Shown: positions 28,642 to 37,485 of the stretch, piece after piece
Layout of the letters: every line of letters starts with the position of its first letter
How positions within the stretch are numbered: the first letter of the stretch is position 1
Assembly (NCBI GenBank): GCA_903928495.1
Contig: CAIYQZ010000014.1
Span: 1-57,480, forward strand
Source of the DNA: an uncultured bacterium
GTDB lineage: Bacteria; Pseudomonadota; Gammaproteobacteria; Burkholderiales; Burkholderiaceae_C
Reading direction: 5' to 3'
DNA length: 57,480 nucleotides
Notes under the pieces: generated by a model
What the model saw: the letters and a program-made list of their open reading frames with translations, nothing else
What the model was told of the DNA's origin: nothing
The model's database searches: none
Made by a program: the position numbers and the translations under genes

Positions 28642-29298
28642 ATGATCCGTATGCCTGCCAACCACACATTGGACCGCCGACGCCTGTTGATCGCGGCTGC
28701 AGCCACTGGCGCATCAACATGGTTACCCACTGGCATCAGCCAGGCGGCTGGGCGCGTGCCCTTGGTTCTCACGCCCAGCCAGATGGAAGGACCGTTTTAT
28801 CCCGTGACATTGCCCGGCGACTCCGATGCCGACCTGCTGCGCAACGGTGGACTTGATTACCGGCCCACCCAGGTGGCGTGGGTGGAAGGTGTGGTGAAAG
28901 ACCCCGACGGCGCACCAGTGGCCGGAGCGGTGGTGGAAATCTGGCAGTGCGACGACCACGGTCGCTATCATCACCCTGGCGACGGCAACCGTGCCGACCC
29001 GGCGTTTCAGGGCTTCGGGCGCGTCACGGTTGGGGCAGACGGGCGTTACCGATTCAAAACACTCAAGCCTGTGCCGTACACCGGGCGCACGCCGCACATT
29101 CATTTCAAAGTGAAGTTGGGCCCGCACGACCTGCTGACCACCCAGCTGTATGTGGCGGGCCACCCCGGCAATGGCCAGGACGGTTTGTGGCGGCGATTGT
29201 CAGCTGCCGACCGAGCCGCGCTCACCGTGCCCTTTGAACCCGACCGCACCACCCCTGGCCATGTGAAGGCCCAGTTCCCCATCGTGGTGATGGCATGA
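28642..29298 (+). CDS. Exported intradiol ring-cleavage dioxygenase-like protein
   Basis: A 218-residue protein related to the protocatechuate 3,4-dioxygenase beta/catechol dioxygenase fold. The N terminus DRRRLLIAAAATGASTWLP looks like a twin-arginine signal, ending near SQA. GPFYP and CDDHGRYHHPGD supply candidate Tyr ligands and HIHFKV the His ligands of the non-haem Fe(III) site. Intradiol enzymes open catechol rings with O2, but the substrate is unknown and no aromatic pathway genes are nearby. Start at 28642 or 28651. The stop overlaps the next ATG (ATGA). Confidence 0.85.
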   Translation: MIRMPANHTLDRRRLLIAAAATGASTWLPTGISQAAGRVPLVLTPSQMEGPFYPVTLPGDSDADLLRNGGLDYRPTQVAWVEGVVKDPDGAPVAGAVVEIWQCDDHGRYHHPGDGNRADPAFQGFGRVTVGADGRYRFKTLKPVPYTGRTPHIHFKVKLGPHDLLTTQLYVAGHPGNGQDGLWRRLSAADRAALTVPFEPDRTTPGHVKAQFPIVVMA

Positions 29299-29531
29299 GC
29301 GACGCCGGCCCGCTGGATTTGCAGGTTTTGGATGAAGACCTGTGCCGCGTGTCGGACGCAAACGGCGTGTGTGTGGGCCACTTCAAACGCATCCAAGGAG
29401 TGTGGAAGTTCAAAGCACTCGGCCAAGATGCCGATGGCCACACGGTGCCCGGCGGTGGGCCGTTCACCCACCGCCACAACACGGTGCTGGCCGAACTCAA
29501 CCCAGACTCAGTGAACGCCGCGCTGCTGTAA
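29295..29531 (+). CDS. Small hypothetical protein coupled to the dioxygenase gene
   Basis: A 78-residue cytoplasmic protein (starts MSDAGPLDLQVLDEDLCRVS; contains GVWKFKALG and GGGPFTHRHNTVL). No signal, membrane segment or known domain recognised. The 4-base ATGA overlap implies translational coupling with the dioxygenase gene, which is the only clue to function. Confidence 0.6.
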   Translation: MSDAGPLDLQVLDEDLCRVSDANGVCVGHFKRIQGVWKFKALGQDADGHTVPGGGPFTHRHNTVLAELNPDSVNAALL

Positions 29532-29554
29532 AGCTTGTATTGCCGCAAAGGCGC

Positions 29555-29947
29555 TCAGGCGCTGGCAAACTGTTTGTCCAGTCGCGCCACGATGGCGGCA
29601 GATTCGTACAGCCACTCCACCTTTCCATCGGTGTGCTCAATGCGCAGACACGGCACCTTGGCCGCGCCACCTTGCGCCAGCAAATCGGCACGGTGGGTGG
29701 CGTTGTGCTGGGCGTCGCGCCGCTCAATGGGCAGCGACAACCGCGCCATGTGCTGCCGCACCTTGATGCAAAACGGGCACGTTGAGTACTGGTACAGCGA
29801 CATGCGTTGGCATTGGTTGTCCACCGCTTGTTGGGCCTCGGCGGACCGCACCACGCCTCGCGGGCGGTTGAGCCGCTCCGCCAACAGCATGAACGGTCCC
29901 AACACCAGGCGCAGGGTTCGGAAAAAAGCTTTGATCAAGGGTTTCAT
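29555..29947 (-). CDS. Glutaredoxin-family protein with N-terminal helical extension
   Basis: A 130-residue protein. Residues ~50-130 are a glutaredoxin/thioredoxin fold with the dithiol motif CPFC (YQYSTCPFCIKVR), the cis-Pro in KVPCLRIE and the C-terminal LYESAAIVARL. The first ~45 residues (MKPLIKAFFRTLRLVLGPFM) are basic and hydrophobic, possibly a membrane-associated helix. It would reduce disulphides or glutathionylated proteins. The start at 29947 gives this extension; a longer frame to 29995 lacks support. Confidence 0.88.
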   Translation of the reverse strand: MKPLIKAFFRTLRLVLGPFMLLAERLNRPRGVVRSAEAQQAVDNQCQRMSLYQYSTCPFCIKVRQHMARLSLPIERRDAQHNATHRADLLAQGGAAKVPCLRIEHTDGKVEWLYESAAIVARLDKQFASA

Positions 29948-30027
29948 ACTCCGGATTGTCTCCGCTGGGCGGTTCCGTCGTTGATACAGCCGCAAGGCAG
30001 GGGCCCGAGCGCGGTTAAGCTGATTGC

Positions 30028-33000
30028 ATGGCTTCTTCTCACATCTCGCCGGGCTTCATCGCCCTGCACAGCAACCGCGCCGAATCCCTGGCCGAGGCCG
30101 TGATGGCGTGGCTGCAACGCCATCCGCTGGACCCGCTGGAATCCGAAAACCTGCTGGTGCAAAGCAACGGCGTGGCGGAGTGGCTCAAGATGCAACTGGC
30201 CACAGCGCTGGGCGTGACCGCTGCCACCCGCGTCGAACTGCCCGCCCGCTTTCTGTGGCGTACTTACCGCCAGGTGTTGGGTGCGCACACCGTGCCCCCC
30301 GATTCCCCGCTGGACAAACTGCCCCTCACCTGGCGGCTGATGCAGCAGTTGCCCGCACTGCTGGCCCATCCCACCCTGGCACCCGTCGCCCACTACCTGT
30401 GCCAGCCCGGTGCCGACCGCCTGCTGCAGCTCAGCACCCACCTGGCTGACCTGTTCGACCAATACCAGGTGCACCGGCCGGATTGGCTCGCTGCCTGGGC
30501 CACCGGGCAAGATGAGCTGCCCAGCCCCCACAGCCCTGCGCAGCCCCTGCCACCGGGTGCCGAGTGGCAACCCGTGTTGTGGCGCGCCTTGCTAGCGGGC
30601 TTGTCGCCCGAAGAGCGGCAGGCCACACGTCCGCAGTTGCATCATCGCGTGCTGGCGGCGCTGGCCCACGCCGAGCCCGGCAGCCTGCCCGTGGCCCGCA
30701 GGGTGGTCGTGTTTGGCATGGCGCAGTTGCCCAGCAGCACCGTGGCCTTGTTGGCTGCGCTCGCCCCCCACACCCAAGTGTTGCTGGCCGTACCCAACCC
30801 CTGCCGCTATCACTGGGCCGACACCCTGGCCGGGCGCGAACTGTTGCAGGCCCAGCGCCGCCGCTTGACCCTTAAAAACGGTGTGTCACTGGCCCAGGTG
30901 CCGCTCGACGACATGCACGCCCACGGCCACCCCCTGCTGTCCGCCTGGGGCCAGCAAAGCCGCGACTTCGTGCGCCAGCTCGACGCCTTTGACGATGCCG
31001 AGGCCACCCGCCAGCGCTTTCCTGCCGCCCGCATCGACCTCTTCGACGACGGCCCGCCACACGAGGGCACCTGGCTGGCCCAGGTGCAGCACCACATCCG
31101 TGACCTGGTGCCCCCCGCCGAGGCCACCCCCACGCCGCCCCAGGCCTCCGACCGCTCCATCGTGTTCCACGCCGCCCACAGCCCTGTGCGCGAACTGGAA
31201 GTGCTGCGCGACCAGCTACTGGCCTTGCTGGGCGGCCCGCAGCGGCTGTCGGGTTTGAGCCCGCGCCAGATCGTGGTCATGGTGCCTGCCATCGATGCGG
31301 TGGCTCCCGCCATCCGTGCCGTGTTCGGGCAATACCCCACGCAGGACCCACGCCACATCCCGTTCGACATTGCCGACCTCGACGCCCGCGACCACAGCCC
31401 GCTGATGGCGGCCATGCATTGGCTGCTGAGCCTGCCGCGCCAGCGCGCCACCCACAGCGAGCTGGCCGATTTGCTGGCCGTGCCCGCCGTGGCTGCCCGC
31501 TTCGGCGTGGACGAAGACCAACTGCCCACCTTGCTGCACTGGATGGCCGGTGCCGGTGTGCGCTGGGGGTTGGATGCCGACCACCGCAGCCGCCTGGGGC
31601 TGGACGCCTGCGGCCCCCAGAACACCGCCTGGTTTGGTCTGCAACGCCTGCTGCAAGGCCACCTGCTGGGCGACACCCCTGTGCCGCCCACCGACGCCGT
31701 GTCGCCGTACAACGAGGTGGCGGGGCTCGACGCGGCAGTGGTGGGCAGCCTGGCTCATGTGCTCGATGCCCTCACGCACTGGCAGCAACAAGCCGCCGAG
31801 CCCGCCACCCCCGCCGTGTGGGGCGAACGCGGGCGGGCCCTATTGGTCAGGTTTTTCAAAGTCACCGATGACACCGAGCGCCTCACCGTCTCGGCCTTGG
31901 GCGACGCGTTGTCAGCCTGGCTGGCCGCGTGTGCTCTGGCCGGGTTCGACCAGCCGGTACCCTGGGAGGTGGCAGCCCGCGCCTGGACCGACGCCGTGCA
32001 AGCCCCCACGCTCGAACGTCGCTTCCAGGCCGGTGGCGTCACGTTTTGCACCCTCATGCCCATGCGCGCCGTGCCGTTCGAGGTGGTGTGCCTGTTGGGC
32101 ATGAACGACGGCGACTACCCCCGCCCCGCCACCCGCAGCGACTTTGACCTGATGGGCCTGCCTGGCCAACAGCGCCCCGGCGACCGCTCGCGCCGATCGG
32201 ACGACCGCCAGCTCATGCTCGAAGCCCTGCTGTCCGCCCGCCAGGTGCTGTATGTCAGCTGGTGTGGCCGCAGCGTGCGCGACCACAGCGCGCAACCCCC
32301 CTCGGTGCTGGTGTCTCAGTTGCGCGACCACTTGGCCGCCGTGTGGGGACCAGACGCCGTGAACGAACGCACCACCGAGCACCCACTGCAACCCTTCAGC
32401 CGCCGCTACTTCCCCAGCCCCGGTGGCGACAGCACCCCCGCCCTGTTCACCCACGCCCGCGAGTGGCGTGCCGCCCACAGCACCGACGGACCTGCGGCGG
32501 TGGAGGAGGGCGCACCACCGCCTTATGTGCCCGACCCGACGCTGCCCCTCACGCTCGACGGCCTCACACACTTCCTGCGCAACCCCGTGAAGGCGTTTTT
32601 CCGTCACCGCCTGCAAGTGGTGTTCGCGCCCGATGACGAAGAGGCGTGGGACGAAGAACGCTTCGGCCTCAACGGCTTGGACGCCTACAGCTTGGCGAAA
32701 ACGCTGCTCGATGCCCTGCCACCCGATACCCCCTTGGCCGACGTACCAGCCGCCGTTGCCCTGGCCATGGCCCGTTTGCGCCAGGCGGGCGAGTTGCCCC
32801 TGGGCGTCGCCGGGCGTGTGTTGTCGCAAGCCTTGGTGGAGGAGGTGGTGGCCATGCAGTTGGCTTGGGGCCAGGCGCGAGAGCGCTTTCCGTTGCCTGC
32901 CGAACGCCGCGCCGTGTACCTCAGCTTGCCCCACCCCGAGGTGCCCGGTGCCCACCTGGTGCTGGAAGACTGGCTGGACCAACTTCGCCAGCCCGACCCC

Positions 33001-33597
33001 GCTGCGCTGGACTCGGTCCAGTCTGAAGATGCGCCTCCTTCTCTGGTGTGGCTGGCACGCGAGCCCGGTGCCCTGCTGGTGAAAAGCAAATCGCCCACCG
33101 CTGAGCCCAAGGCCCAGCCCCACAAATTGCTCGCAACTTGGGTGCGCTGCCTGGCCGCTGCCGCCAGCGGGGTGGCGGCACACGGTGTGCTGGTGGGGCA
33201 AGACGCCACCCTCACGCTGGCCCCACCCCCGCCCGACGAAGCGCGGACCACCCTTGAAACGCTGCTGACCGTGTGGCAACAAGGCATGACCGCGCCCCTG
33301 CCCATGCCCCTGAAAACCGCTATTGCCTGGGCGCAACACCCGGCCGACGCCGCCAAAAAAGCCCGTACCGCGTACGAAGGCAACTCACACGCCAGTGCCG
33401 AAGGCGACGAACCCTGCCTGGCCCGCGTGTACCCCCGTTTTGCCGACCTGCTGGCCGATGGCCGCCTGCCCACCCTGGTCGCCCAGGTGCATGTGCCCCT
33501 GACTGAGTGGGCCAAAACCCACGTCACCATCACCCGCCACCCCGTGCCCCATGGGGTGGACCTGTTTGCCGAAACTGAATCGGGTGCCGATGCATGA
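30028..33597 (+). CDS. recC: Exodeoxyribonuclease V subunit gamma (RecC)
   Basis: A 1189-residue RecC, the Chi-recognition subunit of RecBCD that lies behind the two motors. N-terminal HSNRAESLAEAV, VQSNGVAEWLKMQLA and PARFLWRTYRQVLG are typical; the C-terminal half is a nuclease-like fold without catalytic residues. FEVVCLLGMNDGDYPR is a strong family motif. It heads the recC-recB-recD cluster, and its stop overlaps the recB start by four bases. Confidence 0.95.
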   Translation: MASSHISPGFIALHSNRAESLAEAVMAWLQRHPLDPLESENLLVQSNGVAEWLKMQLATALGVTAATRVELPARFLWRTYRQVLGAHTVPPDSPLDKLPLTWRLMQQLPALLAHPTLAPVAHYLCQPGADRLLQLSTHLADLFDQYQVHRPDWLAAWATGQDELPSPHSPAQPLPPGAEWQPVLWRALLAGLSPEERQATRPQLHHRVLAALAHAEPGSLPVARRVVVFGMAQLPSSTVALLAALAPHTQVLLAVPNPCRYHWADTLAGRELLQAQRRRLTLKNGVSLAQVPLDDMHAHGHPLLSAWGQQSRDFVRQLDAFDDAEATRQRFPAARIDLFDDGPPHEGTWLAQVQHHIRDLVPPAEATPTPPQASDRSIVFHAAHSPVRELEVLRDQLLALLGGPQRLSGLSPRQIVVMVPAIDAVAPAIRAVFGQYPTQDPRHIPFDIADLDARDHSPLMAAMHWLLSLPRQRATHSELADLLAVPAVAARFGVDEDQLPTLLHWMAGAGVRWGLDADHRSRLGLDACGPQNTAWFGLQRLLQGHLLGDTPVPPTDAVSPYNEVAGLDAAVVGSLAHVLDALTHWQQQAAEPATPAVWGERGRALLVRFFKVTDDTERLTVSALGDALSAWLAACALAGFDQPVPWEVAARAWTDAVQAPTLERRFQAGGVTFCTLMPMRAVPFEVVCLLGMNDGDYPRPATRSDFDLMGLPGQQRPGDRSRRSDDRQLMLEALLSARQVLYVSWCGRSVRDHSAQPPSVLVSQLRDHLAAVWGPDAVNERTTEHPLQPFSRRYFPSPGGDSTPALFTHAREWRAAHSTDGPAAVEEGAPPPYVPDPTLPLTLDGLTHFLRNPVKAFFRHRLQVVFAPDDEEAWDEERFGLNGLDAYSLAKTLLDALPPDTPLADVPAAVALAMARLRQAGELPLGVAGRVLSQALVEEVVAMQLAWGQARERFPLPAERRAVYLSLPHPEVPGAHLVLEDWLDQLRQPDPAALDSVQSEDAPPSLVWLAREPGALLVKSKSPTAEPKAQPHKLLATWVRCLAAAASGVAAHGVLVGQDATLTLAPPPPDEARTTLETLLTVWQQGMTAPLPMPLKTAIAWAQHPADAAKKARTAYEGNSHASAEGDEPCLARVYPRFADLLADGRLPTLVAQVHVPLTEWAKTHVTITRHPVPHGVDLFAETESGADA

Positions 33598-36500
33598 CCG
33601 CATCAACCCAACCCCAAGCCCTGGACGCGGTGCGTTTCCCGCTGCACGGCAGCCATCTGATCGAGGCCAGCGCCGGCACCGGCAAAACCTGGACCATCGC
33701 CGCTCTGTGTGTGCGCCTGGTGCTGGGCCACGGCGGCCCCAACGCCTTCGCTCGCCCGCTGGTGCCGGCCGACGTGTTGGTCATGACCTTCACTCGCGCA
33801 GCCACCCGCGAGTTGTCCGACCGCATCCGCGCCCGTCTGGTGCAGGCCGCGCGGTGCTTTCGCGGTGAGCCCACCGACGAGGCGCCCGACCTGTTTCTGT
33901 TGAGCCTGCTGGCCGACTACCCCGCAGGTCCCGAGCGCCAACACGCCGCGTGGCGGCTGGCCACCGCCGCCGAGGCCATGGACGAAGCGGCGGTGTTCAC
34001 CATCGACGCCTGGTGCCAGCGCGTGCTGCGCGAACACGCCTTCGACAGCGGCAGCCTGTTTGACGAAGAGCTGGTGGCCAGCGAGCAGACCCTGCGCCTG
34101 CAAGCCGCGCAAGACTTCTGGCGCCAGGCCACCTACCCGCTGGCCGAGGCCGACTGGCAACAGGTGCATGCCGTGTGGCCCGACATCGACCGCTTTGCGA
34201 AAGACATGGGTGTGTTGGCCGAGCGCGACATCCCCAGCGCCCAGCGCTGGCAAGGCAAGGCCTTGGCCGACGTATTGGCCACCGTCAATGCCGAGCGCCA
34301 GCAGGCCCTGCAAGCCCTGCGCGCCAATTGGGTGCCCCGCGTGGCCGCGTTGCAAACCTGGTTTGACGCACAAACCACCACCCACAAAGCCGAGTGGAAC
34401 GGCCACAAACTGGGCCGGGCCAACGGCCAGCGCTGGATCGACGCGCTGACCCGCTGGGCCCACGCCACGTCCCCGACAGACCCGACCCAAACTCCCGAGC
34501 CCGACGAGCCCGACCTCAAAACCGGCTGGCAGCGTTTGTCCCCCGACGGCCTGACCGAGGCCCGCAAACCCGGTGGTCCCGACTGGCTTGTGCCACCTGA
34601 AATCCACGCCCTGGCCGTATTGCAAGCCGAGCTGGCACGCCTGCCCACTGTTGCCGCCGCGCTGCGGGGTCACGCGGCGCTGGAGGTGGGCGAACGCGTG
34701 GCCTTGCTCAAGGCGCAGGCTGGCAGTTTCGGTTTTCAAGACATGTTGCGGCGGCTGGACACAGCCCTGGCCAGCGAACGTGGCCCCGCCTTGCGCGAGC
34801 GCATATTGGCCCGCTACCCCGTGGCCCTGGTGGACGAGTTTCAGGACACCTCGCCGCTGCAATACCGCATTTTTGACCGCATTTATCGCACGGCAGACAA
34901 CGACCCCGGCAGCGCCCTGCTGCTGATTGGCGACCCCAAACAGTCCATCTACGGCTTTCGCGGGGCGGACATCCACAGCTACCTGCGCGCCCGCGCGGCC
35001 ACCGCCGGGCGGCACCATGTGCTGGGCACCAACCGCCGCTCCACCCACGCCATGGTGCAGGCCGTCAACGGCTGGTTCGCCTGGGCCGAGCGGCGCGACA
35101 GTGTCGACGGTGGTTTGGGCGGCGGCGGTGCATTCATGTTCCGCCAATCGGGCCAAGGACACGCGGACGACCCGATGCCCTTCCTGCCCGTGGACGCCCA
35201 CGGCCGGGCAGAAACCCTGGTCACGTCCGCTGGCCCTGTGCCCGCCCTCACACTGGTGCACAGCCTGGACGAGGTCCGCAGCCAGGAAGACACCCGTAAC
35301 GCTTTCGCCCAGCACTGCGCCGAACAGATCGTGGCCTGGCTGAACGACCCCGCTGCCGGGTTTGACACCTCCGGAAAATCCCGCCAGCCCCTGCGCCCCG
35401 CCGACATTGCCGTGCTGGTGCGCACCGGCACCGAGGCCGATGCCGTGCGCCACGCACTGGCCCAGCGGCAGGTGCCATCGGTGTATCTGTCAGACAAAGA
35501 CTCCGTGTTCCGCAGTCCCGAGGCGCGTGACCTGGTGCACTGGCTCACGGCGGTCAGCCAGCCGCAGAACGTGCGCACCGCCCGAGCCGGTCTGGCCACC
35601 GGTTTGTTGGGCCTCAGCCTGTCCACCCTGGCCGAGCTGGCCACCCGCGACGAGGCGCTGGACGCCCAGCTCGACACCCTGCGCCAGTTGCACCGCGTGT
35701 GGCAAACCCGGGGCGTGCTGGCCATGCTGCGCCGCACCTTGCACGTGTACGACCTGCCCGCCCGCTGGCTGGCGCAGCCCTTGGGCGAGCGCCGCCTGAC
35801 CAACCTGTTGCACCTGGCCGAGCTGCTGCAAACCGCCAGTGGCAGCTGTGAAGGCGAACACGCCCTGATTCGCTGGCTGGCCATCCAAACCACCGACGAA
35901 GCCACCCCCGCCGACGACCAACTGGTGCGCTTGGAAAGCGACGCCGACCTGGTGAAAGTGGTCACCGTGCACAAAAGCAAAGGGCTGGAATATCCGGTGG
36001 TGTGCCTGCCATTTGCCACCAACCACCGCGCCGTGGAGGCCAAGGGCCTCACCCACGTCTCTTTGCCGGGCGATGGCCCCGATGCCGAGCGCGAAGTGGT
36101 TTTGCAATTTGGTAGCGAAGAAGTGAATACAGTCGAGCGTGAGAGGCTGAAAGAAGACACAAGGTTGTTCTACGTGGCTCTCACCCGTGCCCGCCACGCC
36201 GTGTGGCTCGGCTTTGCCGCCGTGCGCACCGGCAAAAGTGATGCGTGCCGCACCCACCTCAGCGCCGCCGGGTGCCTCACCGCCGGGCTCGCGCCGCTGG
36301 ATGCCCCCGATTGGCTGGCCCCCCTTCAAGCGCTGGTGCACGCCTTGCCCAACGCCACACCGGCAGCCCCCTCCACCCTTTCTGGACGCCAGCCCACCGT
36401 GGCGCTGGTGGCAGCTGCGCCCGTGGACGCAGGGTTTCCCGTCACCCCGCTGCGCGCCCACACCGCACTGCCCCCGCTGGGCGAGGCCGCCCCCGCCCCC

Positions 36501-37424
36501 CAGCCTTTTGAAAAAGACTGGGGCGTGGGCAGCTTCTCGGCCCTGGTGCGTGACCTGGCTTCGGCCACCGTGACCCCGGCAGCCCTCCCGGCCCTGGCGC
36601 CCTTTGCCCAACCCCGCCCCGCCGACGACGAGCCTGTCGATGCGCCCCAGGCCGCTTCCATGGCGGATGGGGTCAGCCCGCCCGGTACACCCGCTGCCCC
36701 CTGGCACCGCTTTGTGCGCGGCGCGGTGGCGGGCAACTTTTTGCACGAACAATTGGAGTGGCTGGCCGGTGAAGGCTTCGCGCTGGCCGCCCAGCCCGCG
36801 CTGGCGGAGCGCTTGCGCCGCCGATGTGAACGCAGCGCCTATGCCGCGCAAGCCGACGACGTGGTGACCTGGCTCACTGCGCTGGTGAAAACACCGCTGC
36901 CCCACCTCAACGCCCGGCTGGCCGACATCACCACCTGCCTGCCCGAAATGGCCTTTTGGCTGCCGGTGGACCATTTGCCCGCCCACACCATCGACACCCT
37001 GTGCCAGCAGAACCTGCTGCCCGGCGTGCCCCGCCCCCCGCTGCCCAAGCGGCAGTTGCATGGCATGTTGATGGGGTTTGCCGATCTGGTGTTCGAACAC
37101 GGCGGCCGCTACTGGGTGCTGGACCACAAAAGCAACCACCTCGGCCCCGATGGCTCGGCCTACACCCCCGAGGCCCTGGCCCACGCCATGGCCCACCACC
37201 GCTACGACGTGCAAGCCGCCCTCTACCTGCTGGCGCTTCACCGCCTGCTGGCCGTCCGGCTGGGGGACAACTACGACCCTGAACAGCACCTGGGGGGCGC
37301 GGTATACCTGTTTCTGCGCGGCATCGACGGCCCTAGCCAAGGCGTGCACTGGGTGCCGCCCAGCCTGCCGCTGCTGACCGCGCTGGATGCTGCCCTGCCT
37401 GCAGCCCAGGGGGTGGTGGCGTGA
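33594..37424 (+). CDS. recB: Exodeoxyribonuclease V subunit beta (RecB)
   Basis: A 1276-residue RecB with UvrD-type helicase and nuclease. Visible are EASAGTGKTWTIAAL (Walker A, GTGKT 28-32), TFTRAATREL, LVDEFQDTSPLQYRIF (motif II, D414), GDPKQSIYGFRGADIHSY, VHKSKGLEYPVV, LFYVALTRARHA (motif VI) and the nuclease motif LDHKSNHL (D1177, K1179). With RecC and RecD it processes double-strand ends for recombination. Longer than the ~1180-residue E. coli protein; a low-complexity linker lies at ~945-1045. Codons ~838-852, just before RERLKEDTRLFY, coincide with a minus-strand copy of the dispersed repeat. Confidence 0.96.
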   Translation: MTASTQPQALDAVRFPLHGSHLIEASAGTGKTWTIAALCVRLVLGHGGPNAFARPLVPADVLVMTFTRAATRELSDRIRARLVQAARCFRGEPTDEAPDLFLLSLLADYPAGPERQHAAWRLATAAEAMDEAAVFTIDAWCQRVLREHAFDSGSLFDEELVASEQTLRLQAAQDFWRQATYPLAEADWQQVHAVWPDIDRFAKDMGVLAERDIPSAQRWQGKALADVLATVNAERQQALQALRANWVPRVAALQTWFDAQTTTHKAEWNGHKLGRANGQRWIDALTRWAHATSPTDPTQTPEPDEPDLKTGWQRLSPDGLTEARKPGGPDWLVPPEIHALAVLQAELARLPTVAAALRGHAALEVGERVALLKAQAGSFGFQDMLRRLDTALASERGPALRERILARYPVALVDEFQDTSPLQYRIFDRIYRTADNDPGSALLLIGDPKQSIYGFRGADIHSYLRARAATAGRHHVLGTNRRSTHAMVQAVNGWFAWAERRDSVDGGLGGGGAFMFRQSGQGHADDPMPFLPVDAHGRAETLVTSAGPVPALTLVHSLDEVRSQEDTRNAFAQHCAEQIVAWLNDPAAGFDTSGKSRQPLRPADIAVLVRTGTEADAVRHALAQRQVPSVYLSDKDSVFRSPEARDLVHWLTAVSQPQNVRTARAGLATGLLGLSLSTLAELATRDEALDAQLDTLRQLHRVWQTRGVLAMLRRTLHVYDLPARWLAQPLGERRLTNLLHLAELLQTASGSCEGEHALIRWLAIQTTDEATPADDQLVRLESDADLVKVVTVHKSKGLEYPVVCLPFATNHRAVEAKGLTHVSLPGDGPDAEREVVLQFGSEEVNTVERERLKEDTRLFYVALTRARHAVWLGFAAVRTGKSDACRTHLSAAGCLTAGLAPLDAPDWLAPLQALVHALPNATPAAPSTLSGRQPTVALVAAAPVDAGFPVTPLRAHTALPPLGEAAPAPQPFEKDWGVGSFSALVRDLASATVTPAALPALAPFAQPRPADDEPVDAPQAASMADGVSPPGTPAAPWHRFVRGAVAGNFLHEQLEWLAGEGFALAAQPALAERLRRRCERSAYAAQADDVVTWLTALVKTPLPHLNARLADITTCLPEMAFWLPVDHLPAHTIDTLCQQNLLPGVPRPPLPKRQLHGMLMGFADLVFEHGGRYWVLDHKSNHLGPDGSAYTPEALAHAMAHHRYDVQAALYLLALHRLLAVRLGDNYDPEQHLGGAVYLFLRGIDGPSQGVHWVPPSLPLLTALDAALPAAQGVVA
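36108..36148 (-). repeat. Dispersed ~45-bp repeat, in-frame copy in recB
   Basis: The minus strand reads GCCTCTCACGCTCG, then ACTGTATTCA and GCTACCAAATTG. The 23-base spacing between the two conserved blocks equals that of the other copies. It makes an AT-rich patch in an otherwise very GC-rich gene. Confidence 0.55.
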
Positions 37425-37441
37425 TGTTTTCGATGCTTTTC

Positions 37442-37484
37442 GTGTCTTCGGCGCTTGTCTGTATTGATAAATCAGCTATCGAAT
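37442..37484 (+). repeat. Dispersed ~45-bp repeat filling the recB-recD gap
   Basis: CGCTTGTCTGTATTGA (37452-37467) and AGCTATCGA (37474-37482) are identical to the copy at 8773 and at the same spacing. The repeat occupies most of the 61-base gap and ends one base before the recD ATG. Confidence 0.75.
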
Positions 37485-37485
37485 C

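Noticed and set aside
28597-28772. Upstream extension of the parA main frame as the true N terminus
   Set aside because: It has no similarity to ParA proteins and overlaps the start of the divergent dioxygenase gene, while MPVVVFNQK in the other frame is a typical ParA start.
33603-37349. Two long minus-strand open frames of over 600 codons opposite recB
   Set aside because: Both are antisense shadows of a GC-rich gene with unambiguous RecB motifs.
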